Source: Clostridia bacterium
GTDB lineage: Bacteria > Bacillota > Clostridia > Oscillospirales > CAG-272
DNA: 41,400 nucleotides
Assembly (NCBI GenBank): GCA_017464565.1
Contig: JAFTZH010000003.1
Coordinates: 1 to 41,400, forward strand
Direction of reading: 5' to 3'
How positions within the stretch are numbered: position 1 is the stretch's first letter; each line of letters opens with the position of its first letter. The notes under the pieces were generated by a model. The model had not been told where the DNA came from and did not search any database. It saw only the letters and a list, made by a program, of their open reading frames with translations. The position numbers and the translations under genes are program-made. This document shows, one piece after another, positions 1-7,389 of this stretch.

Positions 1-298
1 CATACTTACCCATATAGTACTTTTTGATTTTTATTTTTTTAATCATAAAAGAATTTTATGGGGAGATATATTCTTTAATTTAAAGTATAGCTTATGTGGA
101 GAGACAAAAGAAACAAGACAGCCCTCGTAGTGTCGTATATGCTCCGAGGGCGTTTCTTTTAAATTGAACGTTACTCCGCGGCGCGTCTTAAAAACGCGCC
201 GCGACTGCGGGGTTCCAAGGGGGAACCCCTTGGCACGCTTCTTTCGCCATTTCTTATCGTGCAATAAGAAATGGCATAAAACCATAAAATAAAGAATC

Positions 299-532
299 TT
301 TACGGAGTGAAGAACACGAATGTTTTTCAACTTACGGGAGGAGCAAGCCCCTCCCCTACCAAGTATGATGAAAATTCAAATTAAACTCTCCTTAGGAAGC
401 AAGATAAAAATCAAAGATTAAACCCAATTTTAAAGATTTTTGAAGAGAGGTAAGGGGAGAAACTTTTGCAAAAGTTTCTCCCCTAAAAAATCCATACATA
501 AACTATCTTTTACGGAGTGAAGAACACGAATG
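299..532. repeat. 24-bp exact direct repeat, 210 bp apart
   Basis: Positions 299-322 and 509-532 are identical and are offset by exactly 210 bp. They bracket the repeat element at 336-484. The second copy lies just before the 3' end of hprA. It may be a footprint of insertion or of recombination between repeat units; which one cannot be told from one copy. Confidence 0.7.
336..484 (+). repeat. Dispersed two-hairpin repeat, copy 1 (full length)
   Basis: A left hairpin at 336-355 (GGGAGGAGC / GCCCCTCCC) is followed by about 95 bp of A/T-rich sequence and a 32-bp perfect palindrome at 453-484. The order and much of the intervening sequence match the copy at 12463-12622, including shared words such as CTCTCC, TAGGAAG, ATTAAACCCA and AAAGATTTTTGAAGAG. 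It lies downstream of the 3' end of hprA. Confidence 0.75.
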
Positions 533-544
533 GTCTTCGTCTCC

Positions 545-1501
545 TCAATTCACCTTATTCTTGGGCGAGCCGTTTATAAAGGCTTCTATATTGCCGTAAA
601 CTATTCCGAGCAACCTTTTCCTCGTCTCGATAGGCGCCCACGCAATATGAGGCGTTATCGTAATATTCGGAACTCGGTACAGCGGACAATCGGCAGACAT
701 AGGCTCAACGGTAAGCACGTCTATCGCCGCTCCCGAAAGCTTACCCGAATTTACGGCATCAAGCAAGGCGTTCTCGTCTATTACGCCTCCGCGCGCGGTA
801 TTGATAAAATAAAGTCCGTTCTTCATCTTTGAAAAAGCTTCCCCGTTAAACAGTTTAGCCGTTTTGTCAGTCAGCGGGCAATGCACGGTCAGATAATCGC
901 TTTCGGCAAGCAAGCGCTCAAAGCTTACGAACTCAACTCCGTCAAACACCTTTTCGCTTCTCGTTGAAGCTATAACGCGCATATCGAAAGCTAACGCTAT
1001 CCTTGCCACCTGCGCTCCTATCGCTCCAAAGCCGAATATACCGAGCGTTTTACCCGCAAGCTCGTAAGTCGGGCGTGAGAAAAACGAGAAAAGACGCGAA
1101 CGTATCCACTCTCCGTCAGAAACGTCCCCGTGGTATTTTGAAACGCCCGAGGCGTGATCGAGTATAAAGGCGAAAACGTGCTGTGCCACAGCAGACGTCG
1201 AATAAGAGCCCGCGTTGCACACGGCAATTCCGCGCGAGGCGGCGTATTCGGTGTCTATATTGTTATATCCCGTCGCAAAAAGAGCTATGAGCTTTAGACC
1301 TTTCGCGGCGTCTATTTCCCTCTTTCCTATCACCGTTTTGTTTACTATAACTATATCGGCGTTCTTTATCCTTTCCGCCGTCTCCTGCGGAGCGGTCTCA
1401 CCGTAATAGGTAACGCTGCCGAAGCGTTCAAGCACGGAGAGATCTATATCACCGTCCGAAACCACCGTATCACAGTCGGTAAGTACTATTTTGTATTTCA
1501 T
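545..1501 (-). CDS. hprA: D-2-hydroxyacid dehydrogenase, probably glycerate/hydroxypyruvate dehydrogenase
   Basis: A 318-residue NAD-dependent 2-hydroxyacid dehydrogenase. The Rossmann glycine motif GFGAIG sits at about 157-162. The catalytic triad of the D-isomer family is intact: Arg237 in NTARGGVID, Glu266 in VLTVEP and His285 in TPHIAWAP. The ATGYNNID segment near 76 and STSAVAQHVFA near 101 resemble glycerate dehydrogenase (HprA) more than lactate dehydrogenase or SerA, and there is no ACT domain. In that family the enzyme interconverts hydroxypyruvate and D-glycerate in the cytoplasm. The gene stands alone, with its own consensus promoter (1542-1570) back to back with that of the small lipoprotein. 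Substrate choice among 2-oxoacids cannot be fixed from sequence. Confidence 0.85.
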   Translation of the reverse strand: MKYKIVLTDCDTVVSDGDIDLSVLERFGSVTYYGETAPQETAERIKNADIVIVNKTVIGKREIDAAKGLKLIALFATGYNNIDTEYAASRGIAVCNAGSYSTSAVAQHVFAFILDHASGVSKYHGDVSDGEWIRSRLFSFFSRPTYELAGKTLGIFGFGAIGAQVARIALAFDMRVIASTRSEKVFDGVEFVSFERLLAESDYLTVHCPLTDKTAKLFNGEAFSKMKNGLYFINTARGGVIDENALLDAVNSGKLSGAAIDVLTVEPMSADCPLYRVPNITITPHIAWAPIETRKRLLGIVYGNIEAFINGSPKNKVN

Positions 1502-1541
1502 ATCTTCGTCCTTTTCAAAAGCAATTTATATTCTTAAAATT

Positions 1542-1570
1542 ATTATATCACCCGAAGAAAATATTGTCAA
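1542..1570 (-). promoter_or_regulatory. Sigma-A promoter of hprA
   Basis: On the minus strand TTGACA (1565-1570) is followed by a 17-bp spacer and TATAAT (1542-1547). A TGA triplet gives an extended -10. Both boxes are perfect consensus. Confidence 0.85.
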
Positions 1571-1627
1571 TCTATACCCACACCGCAAAATATATTTATT
1601 ATTTTTGAAAATATATTAAAATTTGTC

Positions 1628-1656
1628 TTGAAAAAGACTCGTTCATATGTTATAAT
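1628..1656 (+). promoter_or_regulatory. Sigma-A promoter of the small lipoprotein gene
   Basis: TTGAAA (1628-1633), a 17-bp spacer and TATAAT (1651-1656), with an extended -10 TGT just upstream. The predicted transcript starts about 70 nt before the start codon at 1735. Confidence 0.8.
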
Positions 1657-1734
1657 TAAACAAATCAATCTCATAATCGCGGTATTTTGCCTTACCGCGT
1701 CAATCAATTTTATAAAAAATCAAGGAGATACGTT

Positions 1735-1974
1735 ATGAACAAATTTACAAAAATATTGCTCGTGTTCGTGCTTGCGTTGAGTCTCGTTCTCGTTTTTGCC
1801 GCCTGCGGAGACAACGAGGAGGAAGGCTCTTTGCTGAACGGAGACACTAACGTTACTACCGCAGCCAACGGTGAAGGCGGAGGCGAAGACGGAGGAACCA
1901 CCGCAAACGGCGGAAGAATACCCGTCGTTGAGGATCCCTACACGCACTTCGGCGTTGTACATACGGCACCGTAA
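1735..1974 (+). CDS. Small acidic lipoprotein, function unknown
   Basis: A 79-residue protein beginning MNKFTKILLVFVLALSLVLV. A lysine-containing n-region and a hydrophobic core lead to a lipobox ending FAAC, so the mature protein should be a diacylglyceryl-anchored peptide of about 55 residues on the outer face of the membrane. The mature part is low complexity: acidic, Gly/Thr/Asn-rich (GEGGGEDGG), with no recognisable domain. The start at 1735 is chosen because AAGGAGAT lies 6-7 nt upstream; an in-frame upstream start at 1687 has no such site and would precede the signal peptide. It has a strong promoter of its own. I do not recognise a function. Confidence 0.8.
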   Translation: MNKFTKILLVFVLALSLVLVFAACGDNEEEGSLLNGDTNVTTAANGEGGGEDGGTTANGGRIPVVEDPYTHFGVVHTAP

Positions 1975-1997
1975 TAAGCGCAAAAACCTTCTTAAAT

Positions 1998-2100
1998 AAC
2001 TCCGTTTGAAGAGCAAAATAAAATTAAAATTCAAGCCCATAGCTTCAAAATTTTTGAAGAAAGGTCAGGGGAGAAGCTTTTTATAAAAAGCTTCTCCCCT
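1998..2100 (+). repeat. Dispersed two-hairpin repeat, partial copy 2
   Basis: This is the right half of the dispersed repeat, lacking the left hairpin. It ends in a 34-bp perfect palindrome at 2067-2100 whose stem differs from copy 1 at paired positions (AGAAGC/GCTTCT instead of AGAAAC/GTTTCT). It fills the gap between two convergent genes and may serve as a two-way terminator; on the + strand it is followed by four T. Confidence 0.7.
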
Positions 2101-2119
2101 TTTCGTTGAAATTTACATT

Positions 2120-2590
2120 TTACGAAGCCAGCATACGTTCAAATTTATCTATCAATTCCCTTTTGCCGCAAATATATCGGTTCACTTGATTTTTAATCCC
2201 TTCTTCCTCCGATAACGACATTACGCGCTCGTAATCGGAGAGTGTTTGCTTCTCTGCCCCGACGAGAGCCTTTATCGCTCTTTCAACGTCCTCACCGCAA
2301 ATATCCCACGGTGCAGAACCGAACACGCTCCGTCCGCGAAGCTGAATATTCATCTGCGGATTTTCTCCAAAATCAAGAAGCATTCCGCCTACTCCCTTAA
2401 AGATATCCACCCTGCTCCTCGCCAGCGTGTCAAAAAACTCCGAAAGCCCCTCGTACTCCCTCTCAAAAAGCAACGAATAATACAAATAATCGGAAAGCAA
2501 AACGAACTCCTCAAAATAACATTTTTTAAGAAGCTGAACGAAACGCCCCCTCTCTCTTTTTTCTTCGCTCCGACTTAAATTTCTGCGCAT
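2120..2590 (-). CDS. Degenerate ferritin-like four-helix protein, function unknown
   Basis: A 156-residue, mostly helical protein. The pattern of helices and the words EFVLLSDYLYYSLLFEREYEGLSEFFDTLARSRVD (about 28-62) and GGMLLDFGENPQMN (about 67-80) resemble clostridial ferritin/Mn-catalase-like proteins. There, the equivalent positions carry ExxH iron ligands in helices 2 and 4. Here those motifs read as RSRVDIF and GKRELIDKF, so the usual di-metal ligands appear to be missing. The start is supported by TTAGGAGA 7 nt upstream. It is a single gene, convergent with the lipoprotein gene. The fold assignment is by eye and moderate; the role is unknown. Confidence 0.55.
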   Translation of the reverse strand: MRRNLSRSEEKRERGRFVQLLKKCYFEEFVLLSDYLYYSLLFEREYEGLSEFFDTLARSRVDIFKGVGGMLLDFGENPQMNIQLRGRSVFGSAPWDICGEDVERAIKALVGAEKQTLSDYERVMSLSEEEGIKNQVNRYICGKRELIDKFERMLAS

Positions 2591-2915
2591 ATCGTATCTC
2601 CTAACAATTATTTCGGTTATTAATAGATATGCCCAAAAGCACGATTTTGATATAGTATTCAGTGATTTTTATTTATAAAAAATCAAAACAAACCTTTATA
2701 ATACCGAATTTATAATAATATTTTTATGCTTATTTCTTTTATTTAACAAAATTCAACTTAAATCTTCCGAATAGATTTGTAAAGATTATCATAAAGAAAC
2801 GGGAGGGGCTTGCTCCTCCCGCTTGTTACCTTTAATCAAATCCATCCTTTCCCTGTTGAAATATATATTCAAACCGATACCGCTTGTATAACCGCTCCCC
2901 TTACGGCACGTTTTA
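2591..2915. other. Intergenic region upstream of the ferritin-like gene
   Basis: A/T-rich sequence with one clear feature, a G/C-rich inverted repeat at 2800-2821 (CGGGAGGGGC/GCTCCTCCCG). It resembles the left hairpin of the dispersed repeat and could also act as terminator for spo0A, about 95 bp beyond its stop. I see no convincing promoter and no small gene. Confidence 0.5.
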
Positions 2916-3704
2916 TCAATATAGCTTATATTTAAGCCGAAGATTATCGGCTATCATAGCGATAAACTCGCTGTTCGTGGGCTTGCCCCGATTGTTCTGA
3001 ATAGTGTAACCGAAGTAGGAATTAAGCGTATCCACGTCGCCTCTATCCCACGCCACCTCGATAGCGTGGCGAATGGCTCTTTCAACTCTGCTCGTCGTGG
3101 TCTGATATTTCTTCGCAACGGAGGGATAAAGAATCTTCGTAACCGAATTTATTATCTCACTGTCATTCACCGTAAGCAATATGGCGGTACGCAAATACTG
3201 ATAGCCCTTGATATGCGCCGGAACGCCTATCTGATGTATTATTTTAGTAACCTGCGTCTCGATATCGGGCGTTCTGGAATTCTCCTCGTTTCTTTCCTCA
3301 AGTACGCCGCCCGATTGGCTTCTCGCGCGGGTCAGCGAATTTATGTGCTCACAGAGGCTTTCTATGTTGTAGGGCTTTAGGAGACAAAGATCGGCACCCG
3401 CGTGCGCCGCTTCGATAAACACGTTCTGATTTGACACCATAGATACCACGATAAAAGCGGGCTTTTTATCGGGAGCGAAATTCAGCGAGCGGCAATTTCT
3501 GAGCACCCCTATTCCGTCAAGCTTGGAAAGCCAAACGTCTATTATAGCCACGTCCGGATGCGTTCTTCCTATTTTGATAAGCGCTTCCTCACCGTTTGAC
3601 GCCTCCTCGATATTTCTGTACCCCGCCCTCATAAGCTCGTTGCAAAGCGATTGTCTTTGTGCCGCATTTTCGTCGGCAATCAGTATTTTTGTTGTAGATT
3701 CCAT
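2916..3704 (-). CDS. spo0A: Stage 0 sporulation protein A-type response regulator
   Basis: A 262-residue regulator. The receiver domain (about 5-125) has acidic pocket residues Asp11/Glu12, phospho-acceptor Asp56 in [12 protein letters not shown] and a Lys-Pro near 111. After a variable linker the C-terminal domain (about 145-262) matches the Spo0A DNA-binding domain, including the helix-turn-helix segment [20 protein letters not shown]. In the Spo0A family phosphorylation by a relay or by orphan kinases lets it bind 0A boxes and switch on sporulation genes. It is monocistronic here, with AGGA about 8 nt before the start and a sigma-A-type promoter. In many clostridia spoIVB lies just upstream; it does not here, so a Spo0A paralogue cannot be excluded. 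Confidence 0.88.
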   Translation of the reverse strand: MESTTKILIADENAAQRQSLCNELMRAGYRNIEEASNGEEALIKIGRTHPDVAIIDVWLSKLDGIGVLRNCRSLNFAPDKKPAFIVVSMVSNQNVFIEAAHAGADLCLLKPYNIESLCEHINSLTRARSQSGGVLEERNEENSRTPDIETQVTKIIHQIGVPAHIKGYQYLRTAILLTVNDSEIINSVTKILYPSVAKKYQTTTSRVERAIRHAIEVAWDRGDVDTLNSYFGYTIQNNRGKPTNSEFIAMIADNLRLKYKLY

Positions 3705-3740
3705 TTTATTCCTCCGAATATTATTTTTTTCAACACTGAT

Positions 3741-3769
3741 ATTTTACCATATATTGTAAATAATTTCAA
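3741..3769 (-). promoter_or_regulatory. Promoter of spo0A
   Basis: On the minus strand TTGAAA (3764-3769), a 17-bp spacer and TAAAAT (3741-3746). This is sigma-A-like; I did not see a clear sigma-H or 0A box. Confidence 0.65.
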
Positions 3770-3845
3770 TACATTTCCAAAAATTTCCAATCATAGATAA
3801 TTCACGATTTTTACTTACAAATTATGGTAATTTTGCACAATGTTT

Positions 3846-3888
3846 ACAAAAAGAGCAGAAATCCTCGCAAAGACTTCTGCTCTTTGAA
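3846..3888 (-). terminator. Terminator of the galT-cmk-SGNH operon
   Basis: The arms AAAGAGCAGAA and TTCTGCTCTTT enclose a 14-nt loop. On the minus strand the stem is followed by a short T run. It lies about 30 bp beyond the stop of the SGNH esterase gene. Confidence 0.75.
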
Positions 3889-3917
3889 TTTTTTTAATTT
3901 ATAACCGAAGCTAACTG

Positions 3918-4910
3918 TCAGCCATCAATAATATCCTTCAGAATCGGAACGAGACGATCCGCAACCGCCTTATGTCCGTCGCGCAGAGGATGAAGCGGAG
4001 TAGGAGATATCCACTCGAATGAATCGACGTATTTAACGTCGCAGCCGTTATCGGCGTTATACGCTTTGATAAATTCTCCAAGCTCCTCGTGGAACGCGCC
4101 GCAGAAAGGTGAAAGAGAAACTACGGCAGACGATGGATTCATTTTTCTTATTACGTCAAGAAGCTCCCCGTATCCCTTTATATACTCCTCAGCACTCTTC
4201 AAGCGGTCGTTCGCGCCGTGGTTTATAACTATAACGTCAGCCGATTTATGCGTTATCGGCGAGCCGTCAAAGTTAAACGGATACGATTTCTGTGCCTTGG
4301 GAACGTTCGACATTCCGGCTTTAGTAACTCCAACGGCGCCGTATCCCATAAATATCGGGCGCAGGTCAAGCCTCTCGGCAGTCAGCCACGCGTAAGTAGC
4401 GCATACGTCGTCCTGATATATTCTATTGATAACGTCAGCCTCGTATTGAGGCTCTCCGCCGCAGTAATAATCTACGTCTATAAGAACACCCTCGGTTATA
4501 GAATCCCCTACGAATTCAATGGTTTTGCGGTTATCCTCTCCAATAGCAACGGGCTTTTCGGTATCTACGCCCTTAAACGAGACCTTTCCGTGAAGAGGTC
4601 TGTACCAGCGTCTGTATACCTCCTCACCGCCCTTATATATGATACGGCAGATATGCCTTCCCTCGGCCTTTGCCATAACGCGGAGATAAGCGTCAATGGG
4701 GCACTCAAACATATCCCCTCCGTCAAGCTGTACCCAAAGATGCAGAAAAGGAAACCTGTTACCCTCTATATCGAAGCAGGCGACGGCGGTCTTGCCCTCA
4801 AAGGCGAATTCGATATAGGAACCCGTAGCGGTAGTCTCCGCGTATCTTTCGTCGGTAACGTCCCACCTTCCCGTAAGCCTTACCGAGCTGTCTCTGTATG
4901 AAATGAACAT
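3918..4910 (-). CDS. SGNH/GDSL-family esterase with N-terminal beta-sandwich domain (carbohydrate-esterase-2-like)
   Basis: A 330-residue two-domain protein. Residues 1-120 look like the jelly-roll domain that precedes the hydrolase in CE2 acetyl-esterases. From about 130 the SGNH hydrolase begins: nucleophile Ser137 in FVGDSITEG, the Asn block INHGANDR, and the C-terminal histidine in PLRDGH. Family members remove acetyl groups from xylan or other polysaccharide fragments. There is no signal peptide, so it should act in the cytoplasm on imported oligosaccharides. It is the last gene of the galT operon, 9 bp after the kinase-like gene, which fits deacetylation of galactose-containing glycans. 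The exact substrate is inferred. Confidence 0.8.
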   Translation of the reverse strand: MFISYRDSSVRLTGRWDVTDERYAETTATGSYIEFAFEGKTAVACFDIEGNRFPFLHLWVQLDGGDMFECPIDAYLRVMAKAEGRHICRIIYKGGEEVYRRWYRPLHGKVSFKGVDTEKPVAIGEDNRKTIEFVGDSITEGVLIDVDYYCGGEPQYEADVINRIYQDDVCATYAWLTAERLDLRPIFMGYGAVGVTKAGMSNVPKAQKSYPFNFDGSPITHKSADVIVINHGANDRLKSAEEYIKGYGELLDVIRKMNPSSAVVSLSPFCGAFHEELGEFIKAYNADNGCDVKYVDSFEWISPTPLHPLRDGHKAVADRLVPILKDIIDG

Positions 4911-4919
4911 AATTTCTTT

Positions 4920-5543
4920 TTATTTCCCTTCTCTTATATTTTTTATATAATCGACTATTATATCGACCGCTTTCTCAAAACCGATTCCCGACGTGTTCAC
5001 GCAAAGGTCGTAATTAGCCACGTCATACCAATTCCTCTTGGTATAATATTTATAGTAAGCCGCCCTCGATTTATCTATCTTTTCGATAGTTTTCTTCGCT
5101 TCCGTGGGGATAACGCCGTATAGCTCCACCACGTTTTTTACGCAGGTATCCTCGTCGGCGTATATGAACAGTCGAATAACGCCGGGCGATTCGCGCAGAA
5201 TATAGTCCGCGCATCTTCCGATTATAACCGCGTCTCCCTTATCTGCAATCTCTTTGATTATCTTCGCCTGATAGTTGAAGAGATTATCATCAGAAACGAA
5301 CTCGTCGCTGTCGGGAGATAGAACATACTCTCCGTAGCTGCGGTTGTAGCGTCTGAACAGACCGCTCCGCACCTTCTCGTCAGCCTTTCCGAAAAGCGCT
5401 ATATTGATTCCACTTTCCTCCGAGGCAAGCTTTATAAGGTCGTTATCGTAATATCCGCAGTCAAGCCTTTTCGCAAGCAGCTTTCCAATAGTTCTGCCTC
5501 CGCTTCCAAAGCCTCTCGCAATAGTTATAACAAGCCCTGACAT
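4920..5543 (-). CDS. Cytidylate kinase-like P-loop protein (Cytidylate_kin2 family)
   Basis: A 207-residue protein with an N-terminal nucleotide-binding loop GFGSGGRTIG (about 11-20) followed by LAKRLDCGYYDNDLI, as in the cytidylate-kinase-like family. A second conserved block is GDAVIIGRCADYILR near 103-117. The loop has GGRT where classical kinases have GKS/T, as is usual for this family. No specific substrate has been shown for most relatives, so I leave the symbol blank. It lies 17 bp after galT and 9 bp before the SGNH esterase in one operon, suggesting a role tied to nucleotide-sugar or sugar-phosphate metabolism rather than general pyrimidine supply. Confidence 0.75.
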   Translation of the reverse strand: MSGLVITIARGFGSGGRTIGKLLAKRLDCGYYDNDLIKLASEESGINIALFGKADEKVRSGLFRRYNRSYGEYVLSPDSDEFVSDDNLFNYQAKIIKEIADKGDAVIIGRCADYILRESPGVIRLFIYADEDTCVKNVVELYGVIPTEAKKTIEKIDKSRAAYYKYYTKRNWYDVANYDLCVNTSGIGFEKAVDIIVDYIKNIREGK

Positions 5544-5560
5544 ATCGTACCTCCGTTTTA

Positions 5561-7057
5561 TTATTTATTAACGCTCTCGATAAATCTGTCAAACGCCGCC
5601 ATTCCCTCGTCGGTTCTCTTGTAAACTCCCGCATCCTCAAGAACCTTTACGAAGGTCTTGCCTATCTCCGCGCGCAGTATATCCTCGGTATTATCCTCGG
5701 TAAACTCGTAATCATTCTTGAATTTTTCAAACCATTCTCTGTGCTTGATTATCTTCTCGTTCTCAGAAAAATCGGTTCCGTCAAGAATCGCTCGGCGCAT
5801 AAGGTCTATTTCCTCTTTAAGTCTCGCCGGAAGAACGGCAAGTCCCATTACCTCGATAAGTCCGATATTCTCCTTTTTTATATTGTGAAGCTCGGCGTGA
5901 GGGTGATATACGCCGAGAGGATGCTCCTCGGTCGTTATATTGTTTCGGAGTACCAAGTCAAGCTCGTATTTTCCGTCTCTTATTCTCGCTATCGGAGTTA
6001 TCGTATTGTGCGGCTCTCCGTCGGTATAAGCGTATATAAACGCGTCCTCGTCGGTATAGCCTCTCCACGTCTTGAGTATTTTATCGGCAAGAGAGATAAG
6101 CTCGTCTTTGTTTTCGGAAGAAAGTCTTATGACCGACATAGGCCACTTGACTCTTCCGGCGTCTACTGTCTCATATCCGTCAAAGCGCACCTTTTTCTCA
6201 ATCTTGGCTTTAGCCATAGCGAAGGTATAATGACCGCCCTGCATATGGTCGTGTGAAAGTATCGAGCCTCCGACTATCGGCAAATCGGCGTTCGAGCCGA
6301 GGAAATAATGAGGAAATATCTCGACGAAGTCAAGTATTTTCTCAAAAGCAGACCTGTCTATCTTCATCGGAATATGCTCCGAATTAAACGCTATACAATG
6401 TTCGTTGTAATAAACGTAAGGAGAATACTGCAAAAACCAACGGCTTCCCGCCATAGTTATCGGCATAACTCTGTGATTCTGACGCGCGGGCTTCGCTGCG
6501 TTTCCCGAATATCCCTCATTTTCGGCGCAAAGCAGACATTTGGGATATCCTCCCTGCGGCATAAGCTTTGCGGCGGCTATTGCCTTCGGGTCCTTCTCGG
6601 GCTTTGAAAGATTTACCGTAATGTCAATATCGCCGTATTCGCTCGGATAGGACCATTTCAGGTCTTTTGATACTCGGTAAGTTCTGATATAATCGCTGTT
6701 TTTGCTCAAATCGTAATAATACTCTGTAGCGGTCTCGGGAGATATCGCGTAGTTCGCGGTGAAATTTCTTATAACCTCTGACGGACGGGGAGTGAGAATA
6801 CCCATAATTTTAGTATCGAAGAGGTCGCGGTAGGTAGTGGTGTTACTCTCTATAAGACCGTTTTCATAAGCGTAGTCGCAGATAGCGCCGAGTATATCCT
6901 CAAGCGGCGCGGCTTCGCAGTCCTGCGGCTCGTCGTATTCGTAAAGTCCAAGCTCCTCAAGAATACGGTTGGTCATATATATACGGTCACTGTCCTCTAT
7001 AAGCCGCTTATTAACCGCGTAATTTATAAGCTGCTTGATTCTCGTTGATATATTCAT
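5561..7057 (-). CDS. galT: UDP-glucose--hexose-1-phosphate uridylyltransferase, class II (GalT)
   Basis: A 498-residue protein of the Firmicute-type class II GalT family, longer than the E. coli class I enzyme. The N-terminal half has RPSEVIRNF and the Cys-containing block YPKCLLCAENEGYSG near 171-185. The catalytic region is SHDHMQGGH at 268-276, followed by a C-terminal block with HPHAELHNIKKENIGLIEVMG. It exchanges UMP between UDP-glucose and galactose-1-phosphate in the Leloir pathway. It is the first gene of a three-gene operon with a perfect -35 box. No galK, galE or lactose gene is in the window, so the rest of the pathway must be elsewhere. Confidence 0.92.
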   Translation of the reverse strand: MNISTRIKQLINYAVNKRLIEDSDRIYMTNRILEELGLYEYDEPQDCEAAPLEDILGAICDYAYENGLIESNTTTYRDLFDTKIMGILTPRPSEVIRNFTANYAISPETATEYYYDLSKNSDYIRTYRVSKDLKWSYPSEYGDIDITVNLSKPEKDPKAIAAAKLMPQGGYPKCLLCAENEGYSGNAAKPARQNHRVMPITMAGSRWFLQYSPYVYYNEHCIAFNSEHIPMKIDRSAFEKILDFVEIFPHYFLGSNADLPIVGGSILSHDHMQGGHYTFAMAKAKIEKKVRFDGYETVDAGRVKWPMSVIRLSSENKDELISLADKILKTWRGYTDEDAFIYAYTDGEPHNTITPIARIRDGKYELDLVLRNNITTEEHPLGVYHPHAELHNIKKENIGLIEVMGLAVLPARLKEEIDLMRRAILDGTDFSENEKIIKHREWFEKFKNDYEFTEDNTEDILRAEIGKTFVKVLEDAGVYKRTDEGMAAFDRFIESVNK

Positions 7058-7102
7058 TGTTAAAACAAAGCCCTTTCAAAAACAAATGTTCTTTATAAGA
7101 CT

Positions 7103-7131
7103 ATTCTACCACAAATATCCACCTGTGTCAA
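7103..7131 (-). promoter_or_regulatory. Sigma-A promoter of the galT operon
   Basis: On the minus strand TTGACA (7126-7131), a 17-bp spacer and TAGAAT (7103-7108). The start site would fall about 40 nt before the galT start codon. No riboswitch-like structure is visible in that short leader. Confidence 0.8.
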
Positions 7132-7170
7132 AGGATTTGAAAAATTAATTTAAAAAGTTTATAAGTAGTT

Positions 7171-7307
7171 AGGGGAGAAACTTTTGCAAAAGTTTCTCCC
7201 CTAACCCCCTCTTCAAAAACTTAAAAACTTGGGTATGAATTTTGGTTTTTTATCTTACTTTCTACAGAAAGCTTAATTAGGATTCCCAGCATACTCGGCA
7301 GAGGAGG
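7171..7307 (-). repeat. Dispersed two-hairpin repeat, copy 3 (inverted orientation)
   Basis: Read on the minus strand this matches the copy at 12463-12622 over most of its length, with shared words GAGTATG, GGGAATCC, AATTAAGCT and TTTTTGAAGAGGGGG. It ends in a 32-bp perfect palindrome at 7171-7202. The left hairpin has decayed. It sits between the galT promoter and the 3' end of the carboxypeptidase gene. Confidence 0.75.
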
Positions 7308-7389
7308 AACAATGTCCTTTGCCGAAATTTGTAAACATCCTTATGATATGAGAAGAAGAGAAATCCTCTCATTTTTCTTTTCTTAAAGA

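Larger units (their letters stand above)
1..544. other. Hairpin-rich non-coding region with repeat units
   Basis: I see no convincing gene in this stretch. It holds a run of near-perfect inverted repeats: 106-160 (A/T outer arm, GCCCTCG/CGAGGGC inner arm), 177-203 (10-bp perfect stem), 215-233 (CCAAGGGG/CCCCTTGG around GAA), 246-275 (12-bp perfect stem), 336-355 and 453-484. The last two are the terminal hairpins of a dispersed repeat described separately. A 24-bp direct repeat occurs at 299-322 and 509-532. The 106-160 hairpin could be a terminator for a gene left of the window. A 95-codon reading frame on the minus strand here runs through these hairpins and has no protein-like features. 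Confidence 0.6.
7058..7389. other. Intergenic region between galT and the carboxypeptidase gene
   Basis: It contains the galT promoter (7103-7131) and an inverted copy of the dispersed repeat (7171-7307). It ends in an A/G-rich stretch with a weak 6-bp stem near 7347-7374 that may help terminate the carboxypeptidase transcript. I see no gene. Confidence 0.6.

Noticed and set aside
43..330. 95-codon minus-strand reading frame at the left edge
   Set aside because: It runs through four strong hairpins, has no good ribosome binding site and reads as low-information Lys/Arg/Phe-rich sequence; better explained as non-coding repeat DNA.
7058..7102. Possible riboswitch in the galT leader
   Set aside because: The leader from the predicted start site is only about 40 nt and shows no conserved fold.
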